Assembly (NCBI RefSeq): GCF_963676325.1 | Contig: NZ_OY781099.1 | Span: 1,550,001 to 1,614,000 of the forward strand | Direction: 5' to 3' | Length of the DNA stretch: 64,000 bases | From: an uncultured Bacteroides sp. | Lineage (GTDB): Bacteria; Bacteroidota; Bacteroidia; Bacteroidales; Bacteroidaceae | Part shown: positions 24,608-32,997 of the stretch, piece after piece | How positions within the stretch are numbered: the first letter of the stretch is position 1 | How the letters are laid out: each line of letters begins with the position of its first letter | Position numbers and translations under genes: made by a program | The notes under the pieces: generated by a model | What the model was told of the DNA's origin: nothing | The model's database searches: none | What the model saw: the letters and a program-made list of their open reading frames with translations, nothing else

Positions 24608-25153
24608 CTATTCAATCGATTTATTCACTGATGCATTCTTTCCACTTTTAACGGCATTGTTCACCACCAATTCCATGTAGCTCTCTAATAGGTTGGCATC
24701 TTTAACTTCCCATTTGTCATCTTTGTTATTCCATTTGAAATAAACAAAAGTAGGTACATCTTTTCCGGCTTGTTTATAAGAAATAGATTTTTGTTTGTTC
24801 AGAGAGAAATCTTGTTTCTTGTTGTTCCACAATGCAAATTCCTGGATTTGATTTTCTCCTTTAGTTGTTGTGGTAAGCAAATAATAAGGAACCCATTTCT
24901 GAGTGTAAGCTTTCCAGTAATATGCTGTTTTGTGTTTTGACTGTCCGTTTTCACTGGAAGTGAAGTCGTACTTTAAATAAGGGGTAAGAGCCTGTGATAT
25001 GGAATCATATAAGTATACAATTTCATTGTTGTCACTTTTGTTGTAGACAAAGTTCATAGGTTCCATTGCATTTGCAGCATGCATACATACAAACAATAAA
25101 CAAATAGTAATGCTAGTTACTAATTTACGGCTACTTAATACAATTGTTTTCAT
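24608..25153 (-). CDS. secreted DUF3836-like protein
   Basis: A 181-residue protein with an N-terminal signal peptide (about 10-29, ending near Ala-Asn-Ala). The mature part contains Tyr-Leu-Lys-Tyr-Asp-Phe-Thr, Trp-Lys-Ala-Tyr-Thr-Gln-Lys-Trp-Val and Phe-Lys-Trp-Asn-Asn-Lys-Asp-Asp-Lys-Trp, a repeated Trp-rich pattern that fits DUF3836, a Bacteroides family of unknown function. It converges on the hut operon and has its own terminator. A -7-like box lies about 120 nt upstream. Nothing in the sequence shows an enzyme site. Confidence 0.7.
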   Translation of the reverse strand: MKTIVLSSRKLVTSITICLLFVCMHAANAMEPMNFVYNKSDNNEIVYLYDSISQALTPYLKYDFTSSENGQSKHKTAYYWKAYTQKWVPYYLLTTTTKGENQIQEFALWNNKKQDFSLNKQKSISYKQAGKDVPTFVYFKWNNKDDKWEVKDANLLESYMELVVNNAVKSGKNASVNKSIE

Positions 25154-25273
25154 GATTAGAAATTTTTATTGGTTCTATCAAAATGTTATTTTTAAATCTG
25201 CTTATAGCCATATATTAGATTTAAATTCTTATTAAATTGTTAATAAATCCAATATTGCTATCATTTTGTTCGT

Positions 25274-25281
25274 CAAAGATA
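25274..25281 (-). promoter_or_regulatory. -7 box upstream of the DUF3836-like gene
   Basis: TATCTTTG on the minus strand fits TAnnTTTG. A convincing -33 element at the right distance is not seen, and the 5' UTR would be long (about 115 nt), so this is tentative. Confidence 0.4.
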
Positions 25282-25650
25282 GAAACTAGATTTGAATTAA
25301 AAAAGAAAAAACAATAAAAAATTGAATATTTAACAAATAAATATGCTAGTGAAGTGTACTGATCTGGCTGGAAACAATTGTTCTTTTGAGGGGTAAATAT
25401 GCAGATGCGTTTTTAATGTGCAAATCTTTAATAAGTTTGCTTTTTTAGATTCTAATTATTTACAGAATGAAAGTATTTGGTGCTTTTTATTTTAAGTTTG
25501 TTTTTGGCTGATATTGACCAAATAGGATGGGATGTTTTTCAGTCATTCCTCTTAAATTATTGCTAAATATAAAAAAGAGTGGGTTACTCCTTTATTCTCT
25601 TCTAGTTTTACTTCAATCATGACTGTTTATATTGAGTGGTTTAAAATGAA

Positions 25651-25687
25651 AACCCTTCTCTTTGTCAATCGACATTGGGGAAGGGTT
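25651..25687 (-). terminator. long hairpin downstream of the 37-aa gene
   Basis: A 10-bp stem (25651-25660 with 25678-25687, one G-T pair) contains a further 4-bp inner stem (25663-25666 with 25671-25674). On the minus strand it is followed by TTCATTTT, so it may terminate the small gene at 25741-25854. The rest of 25154-25740 shows no gene. Confidence 0.5.
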
Positions 25688-25740
25688 GATGTAAAATGCA
25701 ACATTTTAGGATCTCTTAATAGATAGCTTTTAATGATGAA

Positions 25741-25854
25741 TTAATCATCGCTTCTATTTTTACGTTTTAAGGCTTTATCAGCTCTCTTTTCTTTCAGGCT
25801 TTTTACAGCTTCCTTTTTTTGAGATTTCTCTTTTACTTCTTTTCCTTTTGGCAT
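25741..25854 (-). CDS. 37-residue lysine-rich small protein
   Basis: A minus-strand ORF begins Met-Pro-Lys-Gly-Lys and ends Asn-Arg-Ser-Asp-Asp. It has no hydrophobic stretch and is dominated by Lys, Glu and Arg, which suggests a highly charged helix. I believe similar small Lys-rich proteins occur in Bacteroides genomes, but that is from memory. A compact hairpin follows on the same strand. Coding status needs comparison with relatives, since such biased composition can arise by chance in A-rich DNA. Confidence 0.5.
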   Translation of the reverse strand: MPKGKEVKEKSQKKEAVKSLKEKRADKALKRKNRSDD

Positions 25855-26277
25855 AATATTTATTTTTAAATGTGTAGAAATTCCCAATGGTTGAGAATTA
25901 GTCTATAATGAATCGGTAGATGTATAATATGTTTTTGTTACTGTAATAATTAGCACTCCAAGTTGTATAAACAAGGGATATTACTAATGATTCTGCAGTA
26001 TAAAGACCCGATCTGAACCGGTATGTAGTAATTGATCAAAATAAAGATATATGATAGACTATTTCTTTTCCTTAGTTTATCAATATATTGTATTCGTAGA
26101 AAACTTATTTGTTACGAATCAGCCTCCAAATCTATTGGCGCTCATTTTAGTTTTCTTATTCTTTGTTGTGGTAGATAATAATTATATTTCCAAATGTACG
26201 GTATTAATCCGGATTTTCAAAATTAATTGAGACTAATCTTACTTCTGAAAAGAGAAGATGCAATATATATTTAAAAG
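25855..26277. other. gene-free stretch
   Basis: No ORF with coding character, no clear hairpin and no RNA gene were seen in these 420 bases. The sequence is AT-rich, with a few scattered TAnnTTTG-like words that lack a partner element. Confidence 0.5.
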
Positions 26278-26601
26278 TCAGGACGCATTTAAATTTAGAA
26301 AGTCCCTCATGCGGAAAAAATTGAAAATGATACATATAAACATATATATTCCGATTCCAATCAGCGATGCAGCATTTGACCACTTGAATTTTTTTATGAA
26401 AATAAGCCATTCTGGTTCTGAAAAGTTTTCAAGAGGTACATTTACAACTTCACAACTAATTCTCCATGAAACAATAAAAATAATAAGTCCTAGTAATACA
26501 ACCCATCCCAGTGTACCTCCTGTGAGGCGCCAACAGATTGCGCTGGATCCAATCCAAAAAGCAATGTTTAATAGTAATAAGATTTTTGTTAACGTTTTCA
26601 T
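26278..26601 (-). CDS. small membrane protein of unknown function
   Basis: A 107-residue protein with three likely membrane spans (about 5-25, 30-50 and 78-97). The start is preceded by a purine-rich AGGAC. A promoter with a good -33/-7 pair lies about 165 nt upstream on the same strand (26772-26803). A longer plus-strand frame covers the same bases, but its product is not protein-like, whereas the minus-strand product has a clean membrane topology. No family is recognised. Confidence 0.6.
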   Translation of the reverse strand: MKTLTKILLLLNIAFWIGSSAICWRLTGGTLGWVVLLGLIIFIVSWRISCEVVNVPLENFSEPEWLIFIKKFKWSNAASLIGIGIYMFICIIFNFFRMRDFLNLNAS

Positions 26602-27167
26602 GTCCTATTTAAATATTTTAGACTTTTATCAAATCAAGATCTACGGTTTATTCTCCGTGTGTTTAGATTATTCCCTTATTGTACTTGATTAAAGCTTTAA
26701 AAAAACAAGAAATTTTAATTGTTATACAGCTTATTCCTGTTTCTTATATCTGTATTTTACCAAAACGAATGCAAAAATATAGATTAATATTTTATTGCGC
26801 AATGAAATGTGTGAAATTATTTTTACTTTTAATTATTGATTTATAAATTGGATAGCTTTCTTGTTGTTTACTTAAATATTTAACAATTAAGATATTATAT
26901 TTGTTTATTGAAAATATTAATTAAATATATAAATAATCGCTTATATATAAAAATGAATAGAATATAAGAACTGTCTTATGCAAATGATTTATTTCTCAAT
27001 TGATAACAACACTCAGCTTTATATTTAAGCGTAAAGGTGGTGTTAATGTAATAATAGCTTGTTACAGAATTAAATAGAAGTTATTCGTAAATGCTATAGA
27101 GAATTATGCGGAGTGATTCTCTATTAATAATAAAATGAAAGATGAGTAGTGTATATGGAAAGAAAAA
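26602..27167. other. AT-rich stretch with one minus-strand promoter
   Basis: Apart from the promoter at 26772-26803 this AT-rich stretch shows no gene. It separates the small membrane protein from the nadE terminator at 27168-27210. Confidence 0.5.
26772..26803 (-). promoter_or_regulatory. promoter for the 107-aa membrane protein
   Basis: On the minus strand ATTG (26800-26803) is followed after 20 nt by TATTTTTG (26772-26779). Spacing and -7 match the Bacteroidetes consensus. The 5' UTR would be about 165 nt. Confidence 0.55.
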
Positions 27168-27210
27168 AGAATTCCGGAATGCAGACTTGATTATGCTATT
27201 CCGGAATTCT
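27168..27210 (-). terminator. terminator of nadE
   Basis: A perfect 13-bp stem (27168-27180 with 27198-27210) followed on the minus strand by six T and TCTTTCC. It starts about 54 nt after the nadE stop. Confidence 0.85.
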
Positions 27211-27263
27211 CTATTTAAAGTTATAAGTAGCAGAAAGATGATATTCTCTGCTGTATTGTTAAA

Positions 27264-29189
27264 TTAAAGCTCTTCAATCTCTTTTAACCACAAAGCAGAA
27301 CTTGCATCACTTGGCATGCGCCAGTCACCTCGTGGACTAATGGAGATGCTTCCCACTTTAGGACCATCGGGTAAGCAGGAGCGTTTGAATTGCTGGTTGA
27401 AGAAGCGTCGGAAGAAGGTGTGCAACCATTTTTTGATTGTTTCTTTGTTGTATCTGTTACCAAAAGCAATACCTGCCAGATAGTATATTTTAGCAGGACG
27501 GAAGCCAAAACGCATGGTGTAATATAGGAAGAAGTCATGAAGCTCATAGGGGCCTACTAGGTCTTCTGTCTTTTGCGAGATATTTCCTTCTTCGTCGGCT
27601 GGAATCAGTTCAGGGCTGATTGGGGTGTCCACAATATCCGTTAAGATAACAGCGGCATCTTCTTCCACTTCATTACGGCTAACCCAGTCAACAAGATATT
27701 TAACAAGTGTTTTGGGAATACTTACGTTTACACCGTACATTGACATGTGATCGCCATTATAAGTAGCCCATCCCAAAGCCAGTTCGGAAAGATCTCCTGT
27801 TCCAATAACCATACCTCCGGTTTGATTAGCCACATCCATCAGAATTTGGGTTCTTTCTCTTGCTTGTGAGTTTTCATAAGTAACGTCGTGCACGTTTATA
27901 TTGTGATTGATATCTTTAAAATGCTGAATGCAGGCTGCTTTAATATCTATTTCACGGATAGAGACTCCAAGCTCTTTCATCAGATTGATTGCATTGTTAT
28001 AAGTGCGATCGGTTGTTCCGAACCCGGGCATGGTAATTCCCAGAATACCTTCGCGTGAAAGTCCCAGTTTATCGAAAGTCTTTACGCATACAAGCAGAGC
28101 AAGTGTTGAGTCAAGTCCTCCGGATATGCCTATTACGGCTGTTTTTGACTGAGTATGTACAATACGTTTTGCTAATCCGGAAACCTGTATCTCGAAAATC
28201 TCTTCACATCTCTCATTAAGTGTCTTGCCTTGTGGTACGAAAGGAAGAGCTTCTACTTTTCGGGTAAGGTTTAAAGGTCTGCTGTTTGTTATCTCGGTAG
28301 TAACATGGATACAATCCGTGTCTTTATAATCACCGCTGTTTGCCGAGAAAGTGGTGTTTATGCGTCTTTCTGTGCGTAAGCGTTCCACATCTATTTCAGT
28401 GATAATAAGCTGTTCTTCCAGACTGAAACGTTTGGATTCTGCCAGTAAAGCTCCGTTCTCGTAGATTAATCCGTTGCCGGCAAAGACCACATCTGTGGTT
28501 GATTCTCCGAATCCGCAGGAAGAGAAGATATATGCAGCTATGCAACGGGCCGATTGCTGACAAATTAGTGAACGTACATAATTGTGTTTTGCGATACCTT
28601 CATTGTCAGCTGAAAGATTGATGAGTACCTCGGCTCCTTTCAATGCCAGTTTTGAACTAGGAGGGATAACAGACCAGAGGTCTTCACAGATTTCCACACC
28701 AAAGCACACATCTGGAGTATCGAATAGTAGGCTTGAACTAACAGGAGCCAGCTGACCGCAAAGGCGAACTGTTTTATCAATCACGTCTCTGGCGGAGGTG
28801 AACCAGCGTTGTTCGTAAAATTCTTTATAATTAGGTAAGTAAGTTTTCGGAATCACACCGAGAATCTTTCCTCGTTGAAAGACAACTGCGGCATTTAAAA
28901 GAATGGTATTTGTTACAACCGGCATTCCTACCACGCAAATAATATCCAGTTGGCGGGTATTATTCATTACTTCTACCAGTCCCATTTCTGCTTTTTCAAG
29001 CAAAAGTTCCTGTGCAAAAAGATCAGCGCAGGTATATCCGGTGATACATAGTTCCGGGAAAGCAATAATCTGAACACCTTTCTCGTCAGCTTCATTTATC
29101 ATTCCCTCAATTTGCTCAGCATTATACTGGCAATCGGCTACTTTTACCCGTGGCACAGCTGCGGCCACTTTTACAAATCCGTAGTTCAT
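27264..29189 (-). CDS. nadE: glutamine-dependent NAD+ synthetase
   Basis: This 641-residue enzyme makes NAD+ from deamido-NAD+ and ATP, using glutamine as the nitrogen source. The N-terminal nitrilase-type glutaminase (about 1-290) shows the Glu-Lys-Cys triad context: Phe-Pro-Glu-Leu-Cys, Pro-Lys-Thr-Tyr-Leu-Pro-Asn, and Val-Glu-Ile-Cys-Glu-Asp. The C-terminal synthetase has the P-loop Gly-Ile-Ser-Gly-Gly-Leu-Asp-Ser-Thr and Gly-Thr-Gly-Asp-Leu-Ser-Glu. It is the long two-domain form. The gene has its own terminator and a -7 box just upstream, so it is a single-gene unit unrelated to the pectin locus. Confidence 0.96.
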   Translation of the reverse strand: MNYGFVKVAAAVPRVKVADCQYNAEQIEGMINEADEKGVQIIAFPELCITGYTCADLFAQELLLEKAEMGLVEVMNNTRQLDIICVVGMPVVTNTILLNAAVVFQRGKILGVIPKTYLPNYKEFYEQRWFTSARDVIDKTVRLCGQLAPVSSSLLFDTPDVCFGVEICEDLWSVIPPSSKLALKGAEVLINLSADNEGIAKHNYVRSLICQQSARCIAAYIFSSCGFGESTTDVVFAGNGLIYENGALLAESKRFSLEEQLIITEIDVERLRTERRINTTFSANSGDYKDTDCIHVTTEITNSRPLNLTRKVEALPFVPQGKTLNERCEEIFEIQVSGLAKRIVHTQSKTAVIGISGGLDSTLALLVCVKTFDKLGLSREGILGITMPGFGTTDRTYNNAINLMKELGVSIREIDIKAACIQHFKDINHNINVHDVTYENSQARERTQILMDVANQTGGMVIGTGDLSELALGWATYNGDHMSMYGVNVSIPKTLVKYLVDWVSRNEVEEDAAVILTDIVDTPISPELIPADEEGNISQKTEDLVGPYELHDFFLYYTMRFGFRPAKIYYLAGIAFGNRYNKETIKKWLHTFFRRFFNQQFKRSCLPDGPKVGSISISPRGDWRMPSDASSALWLKEIEEL

Positions 29190-29219
29190 TTTTCCTTATA
29201 TTAATCTGATTCGATGATG

Positions 29220-29227
29220 CAAAAATA
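29220..29227 (-). promoter_or_regulatory. -7 box of nadE
   Basis: TATTTTTG on the minus strand, 31 nt before the nadE ATG. No good TTTG is found 19-20 nt further upstream, where the preceding terminator hairpin lies. Confidence 0.5.
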
Positions 29228-29240
29228 GTGATTTAAAAGT

Positions 29241-29282
29241 TAATCCGGTTAAATAAATAACTTTATTTACTTAACCGGATTA
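29241..29282 (-). terminator. terminator of the minus-strand pectin operon
   Basis: A 12-bp perfect outer stem (29241-29252 with 29271-29282) with a further AT inner stem (29254-29258 with 29265-29269). On the minus strand it is followed by ACTTTTAAAT. It ends the operon 29319-37174, separating it from nadE. Confidence 0.8.
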
Positions 29283-29318
29283 TCATAACTATTCAGAGGA
29301 AAAATGAACTTTTGCTGA

Positions 29319-30746
29319 TCAGTGTTTTACCCCATCTACCGTGATGCGGTTATATTCTATCATCTCGGCATCATCAGTAACAAATAACGGACGTCCGTCG
29401 GGCTTTTCGTAATGGAAGTCTATGTTGTTGAATGTGACGTTCTTTGCATGACGAATATAGAAGCCTTTTGCCGGAATGGTGCCAAACATTAACGGATCGG
29501 GGTATACCTTTACTTGTTCCGGAGGAACTATCTTTCCGTCCTCACTTGTGTATCCACCTTTATGATAGATATGCAGGTCACTTAGAGAAACATCTTCGAT
29601 AATGCTTCCTGGTACTCCGCTGATAATGGAGGAGTATTGTGAATCCGCATTATAAACGTTGATGTTGCTGATGCGTATTCTTTTCATACTTCCTTTTGGT
29701 GTTCCTTCCGGACTTCTCATACGTCCACCGAGTCGAAGAAAGATTGGTGAGTTCACAATGTCACGCATCGTGATATTGCTTACCACTACATCTTCCAGAT
29801 GTCCGCCATCAACACTTTCCAAAGCCAGACCTCTGCATCGGTCAAAGATACAGTTGGTTATTGCAATATTCTTAAAACCACCGCTTGATTCTGTTCCAAG
29901 TTTAATTCTACCGCAAACATAAGCATGATCCGGAGCCTGAGGTTCGTCTCTTTCATAGGTAGCCTTTAACACACTTCCCTGATCGAATCCGGAAACAAAA
30001 CAACCGGTGATGGTTACATTTTCAGTGTCTCTGAAATATCCCAATGCGTAAGATGCTTTTAGAACAATGGCATCGTCCCAGGGAGAATTAACGGTACAGT
30101 CTGTGATGCGTACGTTCTTACAACAGTCAATATCGAATCCATCGCGGTTAGTATCCACTTTCAGGTTCAGTACGCTCAGATTATCTACTCCCGTTGCCAG
30201 CAAAGCAAAGTGCCCGCAACGAAGCATGGAGATGTCTTTAATGATCACATTCTTGCAATTCTTTAGACTTATAGCTTTGTTTCCAGCTCCGGCCAAACGA
30301 CTTTCCTCGCGTGATAGTCCTTTGCCGTAAATAAGTCCCGGACCGCAAATGGTTATATCTTCCAGTCCGATACCCCAAATAAGAGAGTTCTGCCAATGAG
30401 TATGTCCAAAGTCCTGATATTTATAGAATTCATTTGCCTCAGCAACATCATATCCCTGATCTTTTGTTGGAAAGGCAGCAATAATGCGTGCACCCGATTC
30501 CAGATAAAGAGTGATGTGGCTTTTCAGGCGAATAGAATAGCAGGCATATTCTCCGGAAGGAATATACACAGTTCCTCCACCGTCGTTAGCTGCATTTTGA
30601 ATAGCCTGATTGATGGAAGGAGAGTCTATTGTTTTTCCATCACCCTTAGCACCGAAATCTCTCACGTTATAGGTCTTTGCCTGAAGCTGGAAAGCACCTG
30701 TAAGGATAAAGAGTATGAACAGGATGTATGTTTTTGTCTGTTTCAT
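29319..30746 (-). CDS. secreted GH28 glycosidase (pectin locus)
   Basis: A 475-residue beta-helix enzyme with a signal peptide (about 1-23). It starts with the pectate-lyase-like/GH28 motif Val-Arg-Asp-Phe-Gly-Ala-Lys-Gly-Asp-Gly. Acidic active-site residues occur in Asn-Arg-Asp-Gly-Phe-Asp-Ile-Asp and Trp-Asp-Asp-Ala-Ile-Val-Leu-Lys, and Gly-Arg-Ile-Lys-Leu-Gly-Thr-Glu carries the Arg-Ile-Lys motif. It would cleave galacturonosyl bonds, in RG-I either backbone or terminal units. It is the last gene of a five-gene minus-strand operon, 3 nt after the DUF4450 gene, and a strong terminator follows. Confidence 0.88.
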   Translation of the reverse strand: MKQTKTYILFILFILTGAFQLQAKTYNVRDFGAKGDGKTIDSPSINQAIQNAANDGGGTVYIPSGEYACYSIRLKSHITLYLESGARIIAAFPTKDQGYDVAEANEFYKYQDFGHTHWQNSLIWGIGLEDITICGPGLIYGKGLSREESRLAGAGNKAISLKNCKNVIIKDISMLRCGHFALLATGVDNLSVLNLKVDTNRDGFDIDCCKNVRITDCTVNSPWDDAIVLKASYALGYFRDTENVTITGCFVSGFDQGSVLKATYERDEPQAPDHAYVCGRIKLGTESSGGFKNIAITNCIFDRCRGLALESVDGGHLEDVVVSNITMRDIVNSPIFLRLGGRMRSPEGTPKGSMKRIRISNINVYNADSQYSSIISGVPGSIIEDVSLSDLHIYHKGGYTSEDGKIVPPEQVKVYPDPLMFGTIPAKGFYIRHAKNVTFNNIDFHYEKPDGRPLFVTDDAEMIEYNRITVDGVKH

Positions 30747-30749
30747 AGA

Positions 30750-31511
30750 TTAAAATTCTTTTTTAAATAGTTCAGGTAACATAAAACTGTTGTAGTCCGC
30801 CTTTGCATTTTGAAGGTAAAAGCAGAAATAAAGTTTGCCGTTGATTAATTTAGTTGTTCCGGTAAGGGCAGGGGCATCTGTCTTTTTTCCTGATTGGTGG
30901 AATGCCAACGGACTGGTTTGTTTATGTGCATCTGACAAGTGGATATCCGATTCGTCAGGAACTACTGCCTGAACTACTTTCAGGTCAAGACTTTCACCGT
31001 AATATACAGTAAATGCATTACCCTCCACACTAAAAACATTGTCTTTGCAATATTCCGGTTTAAGACCACTGTCTGTTTTATCGGAAAGCACTTTGGCATA
31101 ACTACCTCCAAAGCTCCAGAACAAATCAATCCCCGTAGGTAGGTTTGTCCCTTCCACTTCCATAACAAAGCCGTCGCTATCTGTCAGCTTAGCAATCCTT
31201 AGAGTTACTTTTCCTTCTTTTAGCAAATTATCTTCAATAGTATAAATCAGCTTTCCGTCTTTCTTCTGAAGCTTCACACTCTTCAGTTCACTGCACCAAA
31301 GACTTTTCTGTCCGGAGATAATTCCCAGTTTAAAGTTCCCCGCCATCTGAGGAAAGTGAAATGAGAATTCAGGTGTTTTACATGCCAGTACTCTGGGAGC
31401 AGCTTGTGTTCCACTTAATACAATAGAGAATTTGTTACCTTCACCAGCATAAACATGAATGCCGGCAAAGATAAATAATACTGCAAGAATAGTTTTATTT
31501 AATTTACTCAT
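30750..31511 (-). CDS. short stand-alone DUF4450-like secreted protein
   Basis: A 253-residue protein with a signal peptide (about 1-22). The mature part resembles the N-terminal DUF4450 region of much larger (about 1,100 aa) Bacteroides proteins found in pectin loci; it contains Ser-Gly-Thr-Gln-Ala-Ala-Pro-Arg-Val-Leu and ends Asp-Tyr-Asn-Ser-Phe-Met-Leu-Pro-Glu-Leu-Phe. The large catalytic-looking part that follows DUF4450 in those proteins is absent. The frame ends cleanly and the next gene begins 3 nt later, so this looks like a true short form. It overlaps the upstream GH28 gene by 8 nt. Carbohydrate binding is a guess. Confidence 0.65.
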   Translation of the reverse strand: MSKLNKTILAVLFIFAGIHVYAGEGNKFSIVLSGTQAAPRVLACKTPEFSFHFPQMAGNFKLGIISGQKSLWCSELKSVKLQKKDGKLIYTIEDNLLKEGKVTLRIAKLTDSDGFVMEVEGTNLPTGIDLFWSFGGSYAKVLSDKTDSGLKPEYCKDNVFSVEGNAFTVYYGESLDLKVVQAVVPDESDIHLSDAHKQTSPLAFHQSGKKTDAPALTGTTKLINGKLYFCFYLQNAKADYNSFMLPELFKKEF

Positions 31512-32973
31512 AACAAATTTTCATCTTAAGATTTGTATTTTCTTTAAGCACAACCTTGCTTTTATCAGAAACCTTTAGCTTTATGTTTTTTATGCTGAAA
31601 TGATCTGTGAAAGATATATTTCCAGCTTCTTCAACTTTAGCTTTGATATTATTCAAATAAAAGTTTTCCAATCTTAATTTGTCGTTCCAGCCTGAAGCTG
31701 AAATAAACTGTTTTGCATTCTGAGCTTTTACATTCGAAAGATACACATTTTTGAAATGCGGATAACCTTTTTCCACAGGAACTACCGGAGTAAGCATTAC
31801 TTTCCAATGTTCAGGAATCTCTTTACCTACATATTTCTCGGGCAAAGTAGAGTAACTGTAACTTGGGTTCCAGTTTAAATCGGCTGCCAGCACACTACCT
31901 ACGCTATCAGCTTTTACATTATCCATATAGATATTTTCTACAGTACCACCTCTGTTCATTGCCGACTTGATGCGAAGAGCAGAAGATGTGCCGTAAGCTT
32001 TCATATTATATGCAAGAATATTGCGAATTGAACCCGACGTTTCACTTCCGCAGGTAATCAGTCCTGCACCTTTTCTGGCAATACAGTTGCGCACAACCAC
32101 ATATTCAGTAGGACGGTTTACACGAAGTCCGTCAGCATCTCTTCCTGATTTGATGCAGATATTATCATCATTACAGTCAATATCACAATTCTGAACCAGA
32201 ATTCTTGTGGAAGAATCAATATCAATACCATCTGTACTTGGACCGTGTCCACCCATGTTATTATTGATATTTATCCCATCAACAGTACAATATGAGGAAT
32301 ATAAAACCTGAACAGCCCAGAAGCCACTTCTCATTAAACGAACTCCCTTTAGTGAAATATCAGAGCTTCCCGATATAAGAATGCCTCTTACCCGCTTGCA
32401 GTCATAATCCACAATCCAGCGAAGTCCTTCTTTTTCGTATTGTTTTCTCATCTCCCAGTATTTATCCCAAAAGACTTTACCCTGAAAATCTATTGTTCCT
32501 TCTCCGGAAATTGCTGCTTTCTTTTGGTCAATAACGTTTATCACTGCAGAAGGCCATACCATCTCAATTCCGGCAATTCTGGATTTTAATTCTGGGTAGT
32601 TACTGATATCAGTACTTGCCATCAAGGTAACGTCCTTACCGATACAAAGGTTTACTCCCTTCTTTATAAAGAGGGCACCTGTAAGATATTTGCCAGGCGC
32701 AAAGACAACAGTCCCTCCGCCAGCGGAGTTACAAGCATCTATTGCGTCCTGTATTTGTTTGGTGCAAAGAGTCTTTCCATCATTTACTGTCTGACAATCC
32801 TTTACCTTGAAGAGTTTATTACCGGGATATGATTTTGCTCCTACTTTTAATGCCCAGGAAAGGTCATGCTTTCCATTCTCATTGGCCCAGTTAAAAGAAG
32901 GAATCGCTTTTTCCTGAGCCATACATCCGGAGACAAGAATAGCAAACAATGAAACTAAAAAACTTTTCTTCAT
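31504..32973 (-). CDS. lipoprotein GH28 glycosidase (pectin locus)
   Basis: A 489-residue GH28 enzyme with a lipoprotein signal (Leu-Val-Ser-Gly-Cys near residue 17), so it is probably anchored in a membrane and may face the cell surface. Active-site motifs are Ser-Thr-Asp-Gly-Ile-Asp-Ile-Asp, Asn-Asp-Asp-Asn-Ile-Cys-Ile-Lys, Cys-Gly-Ser-Glu-Thr-Ser-Gly in place of Gly-His-Gly, and Leu-Arg-Ile-Lys. It would hydrolyse galacturonosyl linkages of rhamnogalacturonan or homogalacturonan. It overlaps the DUF4450 gene by 8 nt and lies 24 nt after the CE12 gene, within one operon. Confidence 0.88.
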   Translation of the reverse strand: MKKSFLVSLFAILVSGCMAQEKAIPSFNWANENGKHDLSWALKVGAKSYPGNKLFKVKDCQTVNDGKTLCTKQIQDAIDACNSAGGGTVVFAPGKYLTGALFIKKGVNLCIGKDVTLMASTDISNYPELKSRIAGIEMVWPSAVINVIDQKKAAISGEGTIDFQGKVFWDKYWEMRKQYEKEGLRWIVDYDCKRVRGILISGSSDISLKGVRLMRSGFWAVQVLYSSYCTVDGININNNMGGHGPSTDGIDIDSSTRILVQNCDIDCNDDNICIKSGRDADGLRVNRPTEYVVVRNCIARKGAGLITCGSETSGSIRNILAYNMKAYGTSSALRIKSAMNRGGTVENIYMDNVKADSVGSVLAADLNWNPSYSYSTLPEKYVGKEIPEHWKVMLTPVVPVEKGYPHFKNVYLSNVKAQNAKQFISASGWNDKLRLENFYLNNIKAKVEEAGNISFTDHFSIKNIKLKVSDKSKVVLKENTNLKMKICYE

Positions 32974-32997
32974 ACTTTTTTTAGTGTTATTTTTATA

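Noticed and set aside
26258..26692. 144-codon plus-strand frame
   Set aside because: It overlaps the minus-strand membrane protein at 26278-26601, which has sensible hydrophobic spans and its own promoter. The plus-strand product has no coherent features.
29659..30770. Plus-strand ORFs of 87-124 codons across the GH28 gene
   Set aside because: They are shadows of the minus-strand GH28 gene, which has clear motifs and a signal peptide.
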